Shown here: one piece after another, positions 46,263 through 56,232 of the stretch
How positions within the stretch are numbered: the stretch's first letter is position 1
Layout: the number at the start of each line of letters is the position of its first letter
Assembly (NCBI GenBank): GCA_026075535.2
Contig: AP026549.1
Span: forward strand, 7,812,001-7,876,000
Origin: Tricholoma matsutake
Taxonomy: Eukaryota > Basidiomycota > Agaricomycetes > Agaricales > Tricholomataceae
Length of the DNA: 64,000 nt
Direction of reading: 5' to 3'
Translations under genes and position numbers: made by a program
Notes under the pieces: generated by a model
What the model was told of the DNA's origin: nothing
What the model saw: the letters and a program-made list of their open reading frames with translations, nothing else
The model's database searches: none

Positions 46263-46289
46263 GTGGGGGAGGGTAAATTACAGCCAGAA

Positions 46290-47222
46290 TCATATACTTC
46301 CACACAAGGTGAGCTTTCAGCCTTGCTGCTAGACTTGATGTGAGCCACAGTCTCATCCAGATCAACAACAACTGAGTTCAGGTCAACACTGACAAACAAG
46401 CTGCACTCACTTCTGTCAGTCCCAGATAACTCCTCGGTGTCACAGTTGCTGTCCAGATCATTGCCAATCTCAGAGAACCAGTCCCCATTACTATCCCCTT
46501 CAAGCTTGAGATCCAAATCAGAGTCAGAATCAAAAACTGATTGAAGCTCAGGCATGTCAGAATCAGAATCCCACAGTTCAGCAAAAAATGCTGCCTTGTC
46601 TCTAGAATCAGATTCAATAGCAGCATTAGCAGAGCCGCCCTTCTTTGGTGAGTCATCTTTCTTATCGTTAGATTTCACAGGCTTAGGGCACTTGTCCTTG
46701 AAGTGACCCTTCTCTCCACAGTTCCAGCAAACACCACAAGGCTTGCATTCAAAGTGCTTGCCTTTTCCACTTGATGAGATGGACATGGCTTCATCTTTGT
46801 CATCTCCCTTTGAAGACTTTGTACCAGAGTGCTGAGAACATGCAGCTGCATTGCACTCAGATTCCTCTGAGATCAAGCCAATTAGCTCATCAGGATTGAG
46901 GTACTGTATAGCCTCACACCAGCAAGTAGATTTGATGCAAAGTTGGAGAGATGGTTGGGAAGGGAAGTAATGATTGTGGAACGGTAATCTTTGGCCTCAA
47001 TCACAACACCATATGTCGCTAACTTCTCTTTCTTCACACATAGCCCATCCAAAAACTACAGAGGTTGCCCTTGTCAGGGCACTTCGACTCCATAAAATGA
47101 GAACATGGGTCTGCCTGTGCAAAGGCACCTTTCGATGTGTACTCATTTTTTAGATCCCATTGGTCCTTCAATGATGGTTTGCCATGGATGCGGATCAATG
47201 TAGAGTTGGGAGTTTGGGTTGT
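46290..47222 (-). pseudogene. Copia element 2: Gag
   Basis: Minus strand from 47222: TLIRIHGKPSLKDQW, NEYTSKGAFAQADP, ESKCPDKGNLCSFW (the Gag middle with frame errors), then 46876-46290 with YLNPDELIGLISEE, a CCHC knuckle CWNCGEKGHFKDKC, an acidic linker and the start of protease at EVYDSGC. The N-terminal Gag with its leader is not here. A fitting piece lies in the opposite orientation at 50337-50604. The upstream edge at 47222 adjoins an array remnant and the TIR element at 47243. Confidence 0.85.
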
Positions 47223-47242
47223 TAGTTGCCAGTAATAATGAA

Positions 47243-47840
47243 TCTATAGGGGGTTTGCTTAAGCAACCTAAGATGTAGGTGCATGGCTTGCTTAAGTATA
47301 AGTCAGCTTAAGCACATATTGCCTGTAATATTGTATGCACAGAAACAATAATTGAACACCCTGAGCTCATATCCTGTCTCAACCATGCTGCTAAAGCACC
47401 CTCCCTGCTCAAGCACCCTCCCCACTCAAGCACCCTCCCCACTCAAGCACCCTCCCCACTCAAGCATCCTCCTGCTCAAGCACTATACCCACTCCCTGAA
47501 GCACCCGATTAAGGTGCTAAACAAATAACAATAATATAAATATGTCTCTACTGACACTTCCACCCTTTGGAAACCATATATTATGGCCTCAAATTGCTTC
47601 ATTCTATATTATGTGGACTTCTCTGGTGCAGGCAGTAGCAGCATAACCAGTGTTTAACATAATGTGGTGAACTTTGAACTTTGAACACCTGACTAAATTG
47701 ATGAACTAAATTGATGACTAAGTCTGAGTTTGATTCAAAGTTTAGCATTCAAAGGGCTTAATGAGCTTAAGGAGATATGGTGCTTAAGCCAACTTATACT
47801 TAAGCAAGCCATGCATCTACATCTAAGGTTACTTAAGTAA
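47243..47840. mobile_element. TIR element with CTTAAG-rich ends
   Basis: About 65 bp at the left (TTGCTTAAGC...GGCTTGCTTAAGTATAAG...CAGCTTAAGCAC) are repeated in inverse at 47770-47840. The interior of about 450 bp includes a CAAGCACCCTCCCCACT minisatellite (47395-47470) and no coding frame. A TA duplication is possible at the edges. Confidence 0.75.
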
Positions 47841-47875
47841 ATGTCCTATGGTGCTTGAGTAATAGATGAAATGAA

Positions 47876-47985
47876 CCCCCCACTTGTGTTGAATGCGATG
47901 GGGGGTGTTGGTAGCCAGTAGGAGATGAAAACCAACCCCCCACTCATGTTGAATGTGACAGGGGGTGTTGGTAGCTAGTGGTCCA
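47876..47985. repeat. Array of CCCCCCACT...GGGGGTGTTGG units, left arm
   Basis: Two units of about 65 bp, AACCCCCCACTTGTGTTGAA then GGGGGGTGTTGGTAGCCAG. They are inverse to the units at 50605-50960. Confidence 0.85.
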
Positions 47986-48121
47986 GTACCAGAGAAACCT
48001 GTGACACTGTGGGTATGGGTATGGTGTTGCCTTGGGTGCAGAAATCCAAACCCATACCTGTACCCATGTGTACCCATGACCAGATTATGATGGTGTTACC
48101 CATACCTGTGTCATACCTTAC
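47986..48121. mobile_element. TAAGGTATGACA-type MITE, one end
   Basis: Ends GTTACCCATACCTGTGTCATACCTTA, exactly at the border of DUF6589-type coding sequence on the minus strand. Internal GGGTATGGGTATGG repeats. The matching opposite end appears at 50985-51171. Confidence 0.7.
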
Positions 48122-49695
48122 AGATGATGGTGCAATATCTTGATTAAATGAGAGACCAGGTGCCATCTGTGAGCATGTCAGAATAGGTGCAAGTTTCATT
48201 GTGTTTGGATTGGGATTTCTGATGTCATAGATGATCATGTATGTTCCTGTTTGCACCTTGGACAGCACAGTGCTCCTTTGCTCTACAAATATTGAGGTTG
48301 AGAATTGGACATTATCATAACCAAGGAGTTTTCCATTAGGATGTCAAGCAGCAATCTGAGCTTTGGCAAGGCATGAGTCACTGAGTGTGTCAACCAACTC
48401 CTGGGTGGCATTGAACAACTCTGCTAGCCCAATGCTGTCCAATGCTTCAATAACCTGCTTTGAGCAACCACTGCACCAGAAAACCAAGAATCTTGTTGTG
48501 ATCACTGACTTTTTAGTTGACCAATGATGAAACATGCCTTGGATATACCATGCCCAATCAACATGACATTTTGGGGGAGATTAACTAGTGGACATACATC
48601 TGAATTCTTCTTCTTATTTTTTCCTTGAGCAGCATCTGTACTAATTGTAGATTGGAGGATGCAAAGCAAAAACAGTTCTTTTTCCTGAGCTGGTGCTACA
48701 AAGCATTTATTGAGACTCCAATTGCATAGAATGTCTGCTGTGAGTGCCTTGATGCTCCTTGGGGTTCCCTCCATGTTTGTCAAAAGATCCATTTTGGTTG
48801 ATACAGAAGAGCACACTGCATTGAGAATATGTGGAAGCTGCTTGAACTTTTCTTGTCCCAAATGATGACCTGTGATATGATCAACTAGCTTCCTGAATTT
48901 CTTGTTGTCTTTGTAGAAATGAGCCCTGTAAAATTTGCATTCTGAATTTGAGGGATCAAGGATATTAAGTAAAAGATCAAAGGGCAATAGGTGCATGTTG
49001 TGTAATATCTTGAGAATTGCAGTAAATTTCTTTGGTGCTGACAATGCTGGGAACTGGACAGAGAAAGCTGCTTCATCAAAGGAGTAGCAATCAGAATGTC
49101 AGTATGGACCAGCTGGCTCAAAGTTTGATGCATTGGCCAATGATTCATCCCAGGATTTGTGAGGCAGGTAAGTAGGCAAAAAGATATGTTCAGGTGTATC
49201 TACATCACAGCCCAATGGATTAAGGTTTTCATCACTGGAGCTATCAAATAGGGTGGTTGAGGAGCTAGTACTAGCTCTTGTATTGTTGCTTTGAGAAGAG
49301 TTCACTGAAGTAGTAGGTGAAGAATGCATCAGGCTTGCAAACAATCCATCATATGAGACTGGAGTGCCTTGCAGGGGAGTTTGAGGAGATCTGCAAAGCA
49401 AAAGTGGACTGTACAGGTGACTGGATGTTCTGGAAAGACTAGCATTGGAAGAAAAAGAAAGTGATGACTGTGAGTTGAAGAAAGCATCATAGCTTGAGTT
49501 TGCACTAAGTTTGATGTCATGTTGCTTTTCATGTGCACATGCAAGAATGTCCACAGAAAGTGCAGGTGCATATTTCAGGAAGGTCATATGTACATTGACA
49601 TGTGGATGTGTTTCTGCACCATTTGAAGACTCATTCTGCACCATAAGAACAGAAAGATACAGCACATTCATCATGTCCAAAGTCCTTGTAAACAT
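48122..49695 (-). pseudogene. DUF6589-type gene, N-terminal half
   Basis: Minus-strand frames join into one protein: a Ser/Thr-rich start (49695-49099), FTAILKILHNMHLLPFDLLL, NILDPSNSECKFYRAHFYKD, KMDLLTNMEGTPRSIKALTA, NKKKNSDVCPLVNLP, GCSKQVIEALDSIGLAELFN, then NVQFSTSIFVEQRSTVLSKV and TGTYMIIYDIRNPNPNTMKL, ending APILTCSQ...QDIAPSS at the MITE. The order and motifs fit the large DUF6589 family of mushrooms, usually repeated and probably transposon-derived. Frames change near 49095, 48510 and 48345; some of these may be introns. The second half lies on the plus strand from 51172. Molecular function is unknown. Confidence 0.75.
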
Positions 49696-49940
49696 GAGGG
49701 TAGGTTCAATACATATGATTTCATGTGGCCTAGCTCACTCACCATCATGAATTCAAAACTTAGTTTTACCAGTCTGTCTATGACAGTTTGGTACTAACAA
49801 TCAACCTCGGAACCAAATTCCGAGCCTTTTGCTTTGAAATGTCCAAATCCTCAACTGGACCTTGCTTTGGACTCTCAATCACATCACATACAAAATATCT
49901 GAACATTCAACTTGCATGCTTGCATATGTGGCATTGGTGT

Positions 49941-50303
49941 TGTTAGATTATCAAGTGTGACTTGCCTGAATGGGTAACCCCACCTGCCCATGTTTTTACC
50001 TACATTTCTGGAACTCATGCACAGCTATGTGCAGCTATGTGCCACTATGCTGATTTCCTTTTGTTCTCTAAATGTAGTTAGCTTACTTTACTATTTCACC
50101 TACCAATTTTTTATGGACTCATCTCCCTTCAGTTGTTTGGCTACCACTCTTGCATGCAAACACTGAGGTGAGATATTTACCATGTTTACTTTCTTGTACT
50201 CATAGCTTTATTATTAGGTGAATATACAGTCATTTGGCTACTGCTCTTGCATGCAAAAACTGAGCTTTATTATTAGGTCAGCTTAGGTTCTACATTTGTT
50301 ACA
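49941..50303 (+). repeat. Copia-type 5' LTR
   Basis: Starts TGTTAGATTATC and ends TTTGTTACA, followed at 50304 by GGTTATTGGGCCC, the same type of primer site as at 7200. Internal duplicated CATTTGGCTAC...CTTGCATGCAAA motifs. 363 bp, close to the 346-bp LTR at 6854 in layout but only loosely similar. Confidence 0.7.
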
Positions 50304-50336
50304 GGTTATTGGGCCCTGCACTTATCTAGTACCTCT

Positions 50337-50604
50337 CATGTTCCTTCTACTGCTATGACTACCACTGCTCTCACCACCACCAACATTCTTCCTTCTTCAG
50401 TTCCAAAGCTTTGTGCAACCAGCTTAAATTGGACTGCATTTTCCATGTGCTTTGAGGATGCCATCAGAGTGAAAGGCTTGTGGGGCCATTTTGATGGTTC
50501 CATTGCCCAACCTACAATGAGCTTGCTGGCAACTGCAGATGAAGAAACCGCTCTCACTAAGTGGAACAAGGATGATCTTTCTGCTAAAGCTTTACCAAAT
50601 GCAA
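50337..50604 (+). pseudogene. Copia Gag N-terminus
   Basis: TTALTTTNILPSSVPKLCAT, LNWTAFSMCFEDAIRVKGLW and GHFDGSIAQPTMSLL are the UBN2-type start of a Copia Gag, directly downstream of an LTR and primer site. It ends KWNKDDLSAKALPNAS, where the GGGGGTTTG array begins. The next expected residues (STLIRIHGK) are found at 47222 on the minus strand, so this is probably the missing start of Copia element 2, displaced by an inversion. Confidence 0.75.
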
Positions 50605-50960
50605 GTTGGGGGTTTGTTTTGATCTCCTACTAGCTACCAACACCCCCTATCACATTCAACACAAGTGGGGGGTTTGTTTCATCTATTACTGGCAACTCAC
50701 AACCCCCCATTGTGTCAAATGAAAGTGGGGGTTTTGTTTTTGTTTTCTACTGGCTACCAACACTCCCCATCATGTTCAATGCAAGTGGGGGGTTCGTTTC
50801 ATCTATTACTGGCAACTCACAACCCCCTGTCACATCAAATGTGAGTGGGGGGTTCATTTTCATCTCCTGCTGGCTACCAACACCCCCTGTTGCATTACCT
50901 TGTCTACACCCAGCTACCAACAACCCCCAGTCATGTCAAATCAAGTGGGGGGTCTTGTAT
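50605..50960. repeat. Array of GTGGGGGGTTTG...CCAACACCCCC units, right arm
   Basis: Five to six alternating units of about 60 bp, each AAGTGGGGGGTTTGTTTC then CAACTCACAACCCCCC or CTACCAACACCCCC. The units are inverse to those at 47876-47985. A frame stays open through several units but is not a credible gene. Confidence 0.85.
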
Positions 50961-50984
50961 TTAGATATATAATAGATACATAAT

Positions 50985-51171
50985 AAATAATTTTATGACA
51001 TACCCCTCAAAACCTGCACAATAACTGTGGGTTTTGAGCAAACCCATGGATTTTCGGGTAACCCTGAGAACCCATGATAAACACCATACCCATACCCACA
51101 GGGGTATGGTGTTTGTGGGTATGGGTATGGGTATGACAAAATATACCTGGGAGTTACCTGTGTCACACCTT
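50985..51171. mobile_element. TAAGGTATGACA-type MITE, other end
   Basis: GGGTATGGGTATGG and CCATACCCATACCC repeats, ending GTTACCTGTGTCACACCTTA at the border of the plus-strand DUF6589-type sequence. Its complement starts TAAGGTGTGACACAGGTA, matching the end at 48121. Confidence 0.7.
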
Positions 51172-52127
51172 AATCATCTGAACAAATCACACACTTCACC
51201 CACCAGTTCAAGGCATATTCTGTTCATGTATCATGTCGATATCATGCAGATTGCAAGAAGCATGCCAACAATCCTTGAGTGCAGAACATTGCTCAAAGAT
51301 GCCTCCCACCTGGTTATCAAATGAAGCAATATCCACTTAAGATTTCTACTATCGATGAATCAATAATCACAGGAAACCTTGCTGTGCACCATGACATGTA
51401 GATTGACCAGCTTCACAGATGACTCACAAACAATTGTCAAACCTTGTGATTCTTTCAATCAATGATCAAGCCACACAATCTCAGATTTGAGGAGTGAAAG
51501 CACTACATGCCAAGGATGTCAATCCCTTCATGAGAGCACAATGCTTCCAGCTTGCCATTGGTCTTTTCATCTGTGTTCAAACCTTGTCTGGGCACTGCTA
51601 CATGTACATTGTGGCCATATCAACTTGCAGGGAAGCTTGTCCCACTGGTTCACAGTATTGGAGAAAACACATCTTGGAGCACAGCATCCTGATTACCACT
51701 CATTGCTTTCTGCTTTCATGCAGATACCTGATGGCTTGATACTTGATGCTTGGCAGATGCAATGTGGTTTTCCATCATTAGCACAGTTTGTGAAATCAAA
51801 CCTGAAATGTCAGGATATTATCTGTCGCCCAAGAAGATTCTCATGGAACATGCAACTCTGATACCTCTGCCAGCTGAGAAGACAAAGGCTGCCCCAGATC
51901 CAACCAAGGACAAGATCCATCAGAATACACACCTGATGATCCATGATTTTTTCTATGTTGCTGAGGTTATGCATGCAATTTCTCAAGGTGACTGGGGTCA
52001 TGTGGAAGATATTCTTCCAAATCTTGCAATGATTTTCCATGGAGCTTGGTCCAAAAATTACTGCACTGAGATTCTGCACTTCATTCACAATCTCAAATAT
52101 GTTTGGAAGGGAGATGGTTTTGAGTAA
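51172..52127 (+). pseudogene. DUF6589-type gene, C-terminal half
   Basis: Plus-strand pieces in several frames: FTHQFKAYSVHVSCRYHADC, GYQMKQYPLKISTIDESIIT, GNLAVHHDM, QCFQLAIGLF, LCSNLVWALLHVHCGHINLQ, HLGAQHPDYHSLLSAFMQIP, DGLILDAWQMQCGF, then DFFYVAEVMHAISQGDWGHV, EDILPNLAMIFHGAWSKNYC and TEILHFIHNLKYVW. These continue the protein begun at 48122-49695 and are typical of the DUF6589 core. TGA and TAG codons and frame changes are frequent (for example near 51399 and 51416). The sequence fades after 52127; the last part of the domain was not found. Confidence 0.8.
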
Positions 52128-52395
52128 GGCAATTACAAACTGACATCCATTACACATCCCTAACCTTTTTTCAGTGATATTGTGTGTGACACAATAAATG
52201 AGTAGATTACAGAGGTTAATCAATTCAAAGCATTTTTGGCTCATCATCATGATTTGAGTTGTTGGTGTCTATTGAAGATTCAGCAGAAAGTTTTCTTGGT
52301 GCATTGTACGCAGCTATAACACAAAGAAGGCTACCAGCCCAAGTATTCTCCCATTCAAGGCTTTGATCAAGAAGCTGAGTTCAATTACTTTGCAA
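52128..52395. other. Unassigned coding-like stretch
   Basis: A CTAACCTTTTTTCAG acceptor-like site at about 52168 is followed by a plus-strand frame (VNQFKAFLAHHHDLSCW) that I cannot place. It may be the last exon of the DUF6589-type gene or another fragment. Confidence 0.3.
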
Positions 52396-53094
52396 CTTTA
52401 AGGTATCAGCACAAGCCATTGTAAGAGCCTTGATGGATGGGTCATTGAGAATAGAGGATAAATGATGGCCAAAATGAAGTGGGTCACTTCTATGTGCCTC
52501 AAAAACCCACTTCTTCTGTAGTAACTCTGGGGATTCATGGTCATGTACTGGGCAATATTTTGTTCATGGATGCTTTGCAGAAGCAGGGTCTTCATTTCCA
52601 GTGTACATTGGTCTGAGAAAAAGAGTGGAGACCACCAAACCATTGCCTGCATGACAGGTAGCCAGTAAACTTGATTTATACCAGTGGGACTCTCATCCTT
52701 GAAGTAGTCCTTGAAGCATTGTTGAAGGCAGTCTGGCAATGTTATAATCTTGATTGATGCAACACTACAACAGTCTTGTTTTGTTGGACATCTCTTGATG
52801 AGACTAGGAGAAGAGGTTGATCGGGTCTGCTGCAGCATCAGGACATGCATTGATTGTTGTGATATTGACTTCTGCAACCCAGGGTTCAAACATTATTAAG
52901 AAGAAAGCAAATCCATCACTATCAGGACCACCATGACCTCCATGTTGGAACATTTCAGGGACTTCAGTACAAATGCCATACTGAATATCACCTTCAATGC
53001 CACACACATCCAGTTCCTGTGTATTAAGGCTCCAACCATATAGTATCCATATATGGCTTGTTGTGTAAATATACAGATATGGTAATCTATACAC
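52396..53094 (-). pseudogene. Unknown protein fragment
   Basis: Minus strand 53094-52804 reads VCGIEGDIQYGICTEVPEMF, QHGGHGGPDSDGFAFFLIMF, EPWVAEVNITTINACPDAAA. Two frames continue to 52398, one with INQVYWLPVMQAMVWWSPLF, another with ALTMACADTLKLQ. The density of sensible residues suggests a real ancestral exon. I recognise no family, and a GGHGG motif alone is not enough to call a function. It faces the DUF6589-type half. Confidence 0.3.
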
Positions 53095-53187
53095 TATATA
53101 CCATATAGATACAGTTATACAGTTGGTATATATGGTTCTGAAATAACTTGTATTTTTTTGATATCCTAATGGTTCTGCATACAGATA

Positions 53188-53400
53188 TTGCTTCTTTCAG
53201 ACTATCACAAGTCCATACCTTTGACAGAAAGAGCTTCTGGTACTTACATAGACTGGGTTAAATGGGCCATTGCTATCCACATGACAGAGTGCAAGGGAGG
53301 CAGCTTGATAAGGATGTTCAAAAACATTTATTCACCTGACCACCCTCACATCTTGCATGAGGGAGCAGGTACTATACATAAAAAAGTTAAACTGCCCCCA
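53188..53400 (+). pseudogene. Unknown protein fragment
   Basis: 71 codons with GTYIDWVKWAIAIHMTECKG, SLIRMFKNIYSPDHPHILHE, coding-like and cut at 53400 by a CCCCCAAGGGGG-type repeat border. No family recognised. Confidence 0.3.
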
Positions 53401-53990
53401 AGGGGGATTGTGTCATGGTGGACTGCCTGCCAGTGGGTGTGTCAGCACCATCTGGTCATTGTTGTTGTCATTGCCATGCCCTTGCCATACCTTGGGGGTG
53501 TTGCTGGGGTGGTGGTGTTCAACCCCTTGACTTTCATTATCACTGTCATCATTGTCATCATCTTGTTGTGGTCCATTCCTATTCTTCTCATCACTGTTGC
53601 CATCCCTTGGTGCTGAGTTTCTTGTGGTGTCCACCATCATTGTCATCCTTGCAGACATTGTCATCCTTATCCCTGTTGTTGTAGTCATTGCTCACTTGCT
53701 TCCCTGTCATCCCTGACTTTGCCACCTGTTTCCACCCCACAAGCAGTTGCTCATGGCAGCAGTTGAGGGTGCTGCTGTGATCCCATCATAGTGTTGAGGC
53801 ATTGCTGCTGGTGCCATTTATGGTAGTGGTGGTGGTAGTATTGTCATGCCCCCTCATCCCCTCATTGTCCCCATTGTTTGTTAGTCCTACTCCCTCCCTG
53901 TTGTCATCTCCTGTGAGCAGAGGGTTGTAGCAGTGGCATAGTGTGGGTCATCGGGGCAAAACAATTAAAGTATTGGAGCACAGCAAATTC
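53401..53990. repeat. Dispersed repeat family P, copy 3
   Basis: Contains TTCCACCCCACAAGCAGTTG and CTCATGGCAGCAG (the inverted palindromic motif), plus GTTGTTGTCATTG-type triplet runs seen as ACAACAACAACC at 17270. Open frames here are low-complexity (Val/Ile/His) and unconvincing. Confidence 0.55.
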
Positions 53991-54289
53991 CTTGTAAGCT
54001 AGGTGACTGATTAACTTCATCACTATTATGGATGACACACCAAAACTGGGCCCAGCTGAATTCTCAACATGACTAGGGCATGCACTTAGGAGTCAGATAG
54101 GACACATTGGTACAAAGTGAGACAATTGGGCCAATTGACAGAATCCAGGAAGTTGACATGCATCAGAGAAACATGCCAACTTGGAAGGACTCTGTTAATT
54201 GCAGACATTGAAAAGTGGGAAGATCACCACCTGTGAACTTCAGGGTCAAACATGACCTATGCATACACTATAGTACAAGAGCATCCTCA
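53991..54289. other. No recognisable gene
   Basis: Short A/T-rich spacer without coding signal, repeats or RNA structure that I can support. Confidence 0.4.
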
Positions 54290-55402
54290 CAAAGGGATTT
54301 GGTGGATGTGGCTGTACATGTATCTCAGATATTTATTTAATACATAAATCCCAAACAAGGGGGGGGGGCTGAACTGAACTTGAAGTGACAAGTGGGAGGC
54401 ACACATTACATGTTGGTGAAAACATTGAACTGCCTGGCAGGGGGCATTGATGATGATGGGGTGTTGATGGTGATGGGGTGATGGGGTGTTTATGGTGATG
54501 GGGTGTTGATGGTGATGGGGTGTTGATGGTGATGGGGTGTTGATGGTGATGGGGTGTTGATGATGACAGGGCATTGACAATGATGGGGCATTGATGATGA
54601 TGGTAGGGGTGTATAGCGATTTGTGGTGTTTGACAGGGGATGGGGGGTCAGGCTGCAGGGAGCAGGGCAGTTGGGCCACATTCTGGGGGTGTTCTACTCA
54701 GGTTAGCTGTGTGCTTCATAGTTTAGAGCTGCAGTGCATGGTGTTGGGTGGGGCAGAGCAGGTTTTTTTTTGGGAGTCATCAACAGACATGGTGACCATG
54801 ATGCAGTAGTTGTGCAGGGTGGAATGGGAGCTGGCGCATGAGACAGGGAGGTGAACAGGGAGCAAGGGGTGTAGATGGCATCACTGGTGATGCAGGAGGG
54901 GTGTATCAGGTGGGTTCTGGTGAAATGGATCACTTCCAGGGAGGTTGGGGCAAGCAGGGTGGTTGGGATGAAGTAGTGCAGGGTTCAGAAGGGGTGGATC
55001 AGGTGGTGGGGGCCGATTGTGTCACTGCCAATCCTGATGCTACTCCCATTGCCACGACTCCATTTTTCTGATCAAATGTGTTCATCACCCTCTGTTGACC
55101 TTCTATGAACCCTTGGTCCCCTGTTTTCTCTGACTTTGACCATGCCACAACAAATGCCCACAAAACTGTTTCAGCCCTGAAAGCTTTTTGCATGTCCTCT
55201 GCAAGAACCTCCTTTTGCCAGGTAAACGATGTTTTCTACATGATGTGAGTGGTGCGGTCATCCTGACAGCATGCCAAACACTTACCAGTGCCAATTTCTG
55301 CTCCTTCATCATGGCCTTAATATTTCCTAAGTGAAGCTCATTGCAGACTACACTCTCAATGTCATGTATTTGGCTGAGAACCTGTTGAGGTGTAATGTTC
55401 AT
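54290..55402 (-). pseudogene. Unknown minus-strand gene with one intron
   Basis: Starts [20 protein letters not shown] (55402), [24 protein letters not shown] intron at about 55288-55239 (GTAAGTG...CATGTAG) joins this in phase to KTSFTWQKEVLAEDMQKAFR, AETVLWAFVVAWSKSEKTGD and QGFIEGQQRVMNTFDQKNG. A Pro/Thr/Ser-rich tail then runs into stops. The helical, charged middle looks coding; the tail is decayed and partly minisatellite. No family recognised; likely another repeat-borne gene. Confidence 0.4.
54440..54600. repeat. 17-bp minisatellite
   Basis: About seven or eight units of GATGGTGATGGGGTGTT, the last ones degenerate (GATGATGACAGGGCATT). Confidence 0.9.
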
Positions 55403-55431
55403 GTTGAGTCGGCATGGCTACAGGGTTGGGT

Positions 55432-55496
55432 TGGATGGATGGATGGATGGATGGATGGATGGATGGATGGATGGATGGATGGATGGATGGATGGAT
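55432..55496. repeat. (GGAT)n microsatellite
   Basis: Sixteen uninterrupted GGAT units. Its perfection in an otherwise decayed region points to recent slippage. Confidence 0.97.
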
Positions 55497-55628
55497 GTGA
55501 TGGATGTTGCAAAGAAAAGGTGACAATCATCAACCATCACATGCATCAATCAAATAAATAATCCCTGATCACTGATTAAACACATAAGATAGTGTTATCA
55601 TCTCTGCTGCTACATCCATCCCTCTACA

Positions 55629-56232
55629 ATGAGCAATCAGCAAGAAAGCCTGGCAGATATTCCTGATGGCTATGTCCCTATCCAAAGTGAAAATGGGCAG
55701 CACTATCTAATGCCCCATTTTATGATTCCAGTTACCCACCAGGCAATGGAGGCCTATTGGAAGAAGGTAGAATTCAATGTGCATATGGCACATGGGGGGG
55801 TAAGATTTCCTTCAGTTCAGTGTCATTGCCGGTGGCCAATGCCATGTCTTGGGCCAATGCCATATCTGTTTCCCAATGCGGTCTATCATCTGACTAATCA
55901 TCATTTTGCAGTCTGAAAACATGACTGATCAACCATACTATCTGTTGGCCTGAAATCAGCTCATACTACCAGCTGATCTAGTAAGTGTCATGGTCCTCAT
56001 TTGTGTGACTATAGTTGATCCTGTTGCAGACATTGACAGACAGGGAGCTGTTGAACTGCCATGCTGAAGTGAAAGCCCTGCAAAACCAGCTTGGCACATC
56101 ATACAAGGATGCCAGTCATTGTCTCTACATGGCCGAGGTCAAATTCCAATCAGACCATCATCCCATGAGCATGACAATGATGCCATGGCCAATCACCCTG
56201 CCAATTCTCACTGATGTGATGACAAGGCCATG
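55629..56232 (+). pseudogene. R1-borne small gene, three exons, unknown function
   Basis: Exon 1 55629-55799 (MSNQQESLADIPDGYVPIQS, ENGQHYLMPHFMIPV, QAMEAYWKKVEFNVHMAHGG), intron 55800-55911, exon 2 55912-55980 (SENMTDQPYYLLA), intron 55981-56029, exon 3 from 56030 (TLTDRELLNCHAEVKALQNQ, LGTSYKDASHCLYMAEVKFQ). Both introns are GT-AG and phase 0, so this is a real ancestral gene model. Exon 2 contains TGA at 55951; the same codon in copy A (about 6768) is CAA, so the ancestor was probably CGA. The protein was small, soluble and helical at its end. No family recognised. It is carried by repeat R1 and is the best candidate for an undescribed transposon-borne gene here. Confidence 0.5.

Larger units (their letters stand above)
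44302..46276. mobile_element. TIR element inserted in Copia element 2
   Basis: CTCCTCCACCTATTCCAG near the left end is the inverse of CTGGAATAGGTGGGGGAG near the right end. ATTAC occurs at 44301-44305 and 46277-46281 and is the likely target duplication. Both ends carry repeats of ATTCCAGTC/GACTGGAAT, short on the left and a 220-bp array on the right. Inside lie a P-family segment with palindromic motifs and two tRNA-like heads facing each other. No transposase is seen. Removing it rejoins the Copia protease at VYDSGC. Confidence 0.75.

Noticed and set aside
45947..46876. One 309-aa minus-strand protein
   Set aside because: Its C-terminal third is translated minisatellite. Only 46290-46876 is Copia Gag.
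50712..50972. Plus-strand 86-aa frame in the GGGGGGTTTG array
   Set aside because: Repeated Trp/Gly/Phe units come from the tandem DNA repeat. There is no start context or relative.
50985..51171. Telomere-like GGGTATGGGTATGG tracts (also at 48010 and 41360)
   Set aside because: The repeats are short, occur in both orientations and belong to a MITE family with defined ends, so they are not a telomere relic.
52804..53094. TET/JBP-type dioxygenase, known to travel with KDZ elements
   Set aside because: I looked for the iron-binding H-x-D and distal H/R pattern here and in the split gene at 24259-33804 and found no convincing set.
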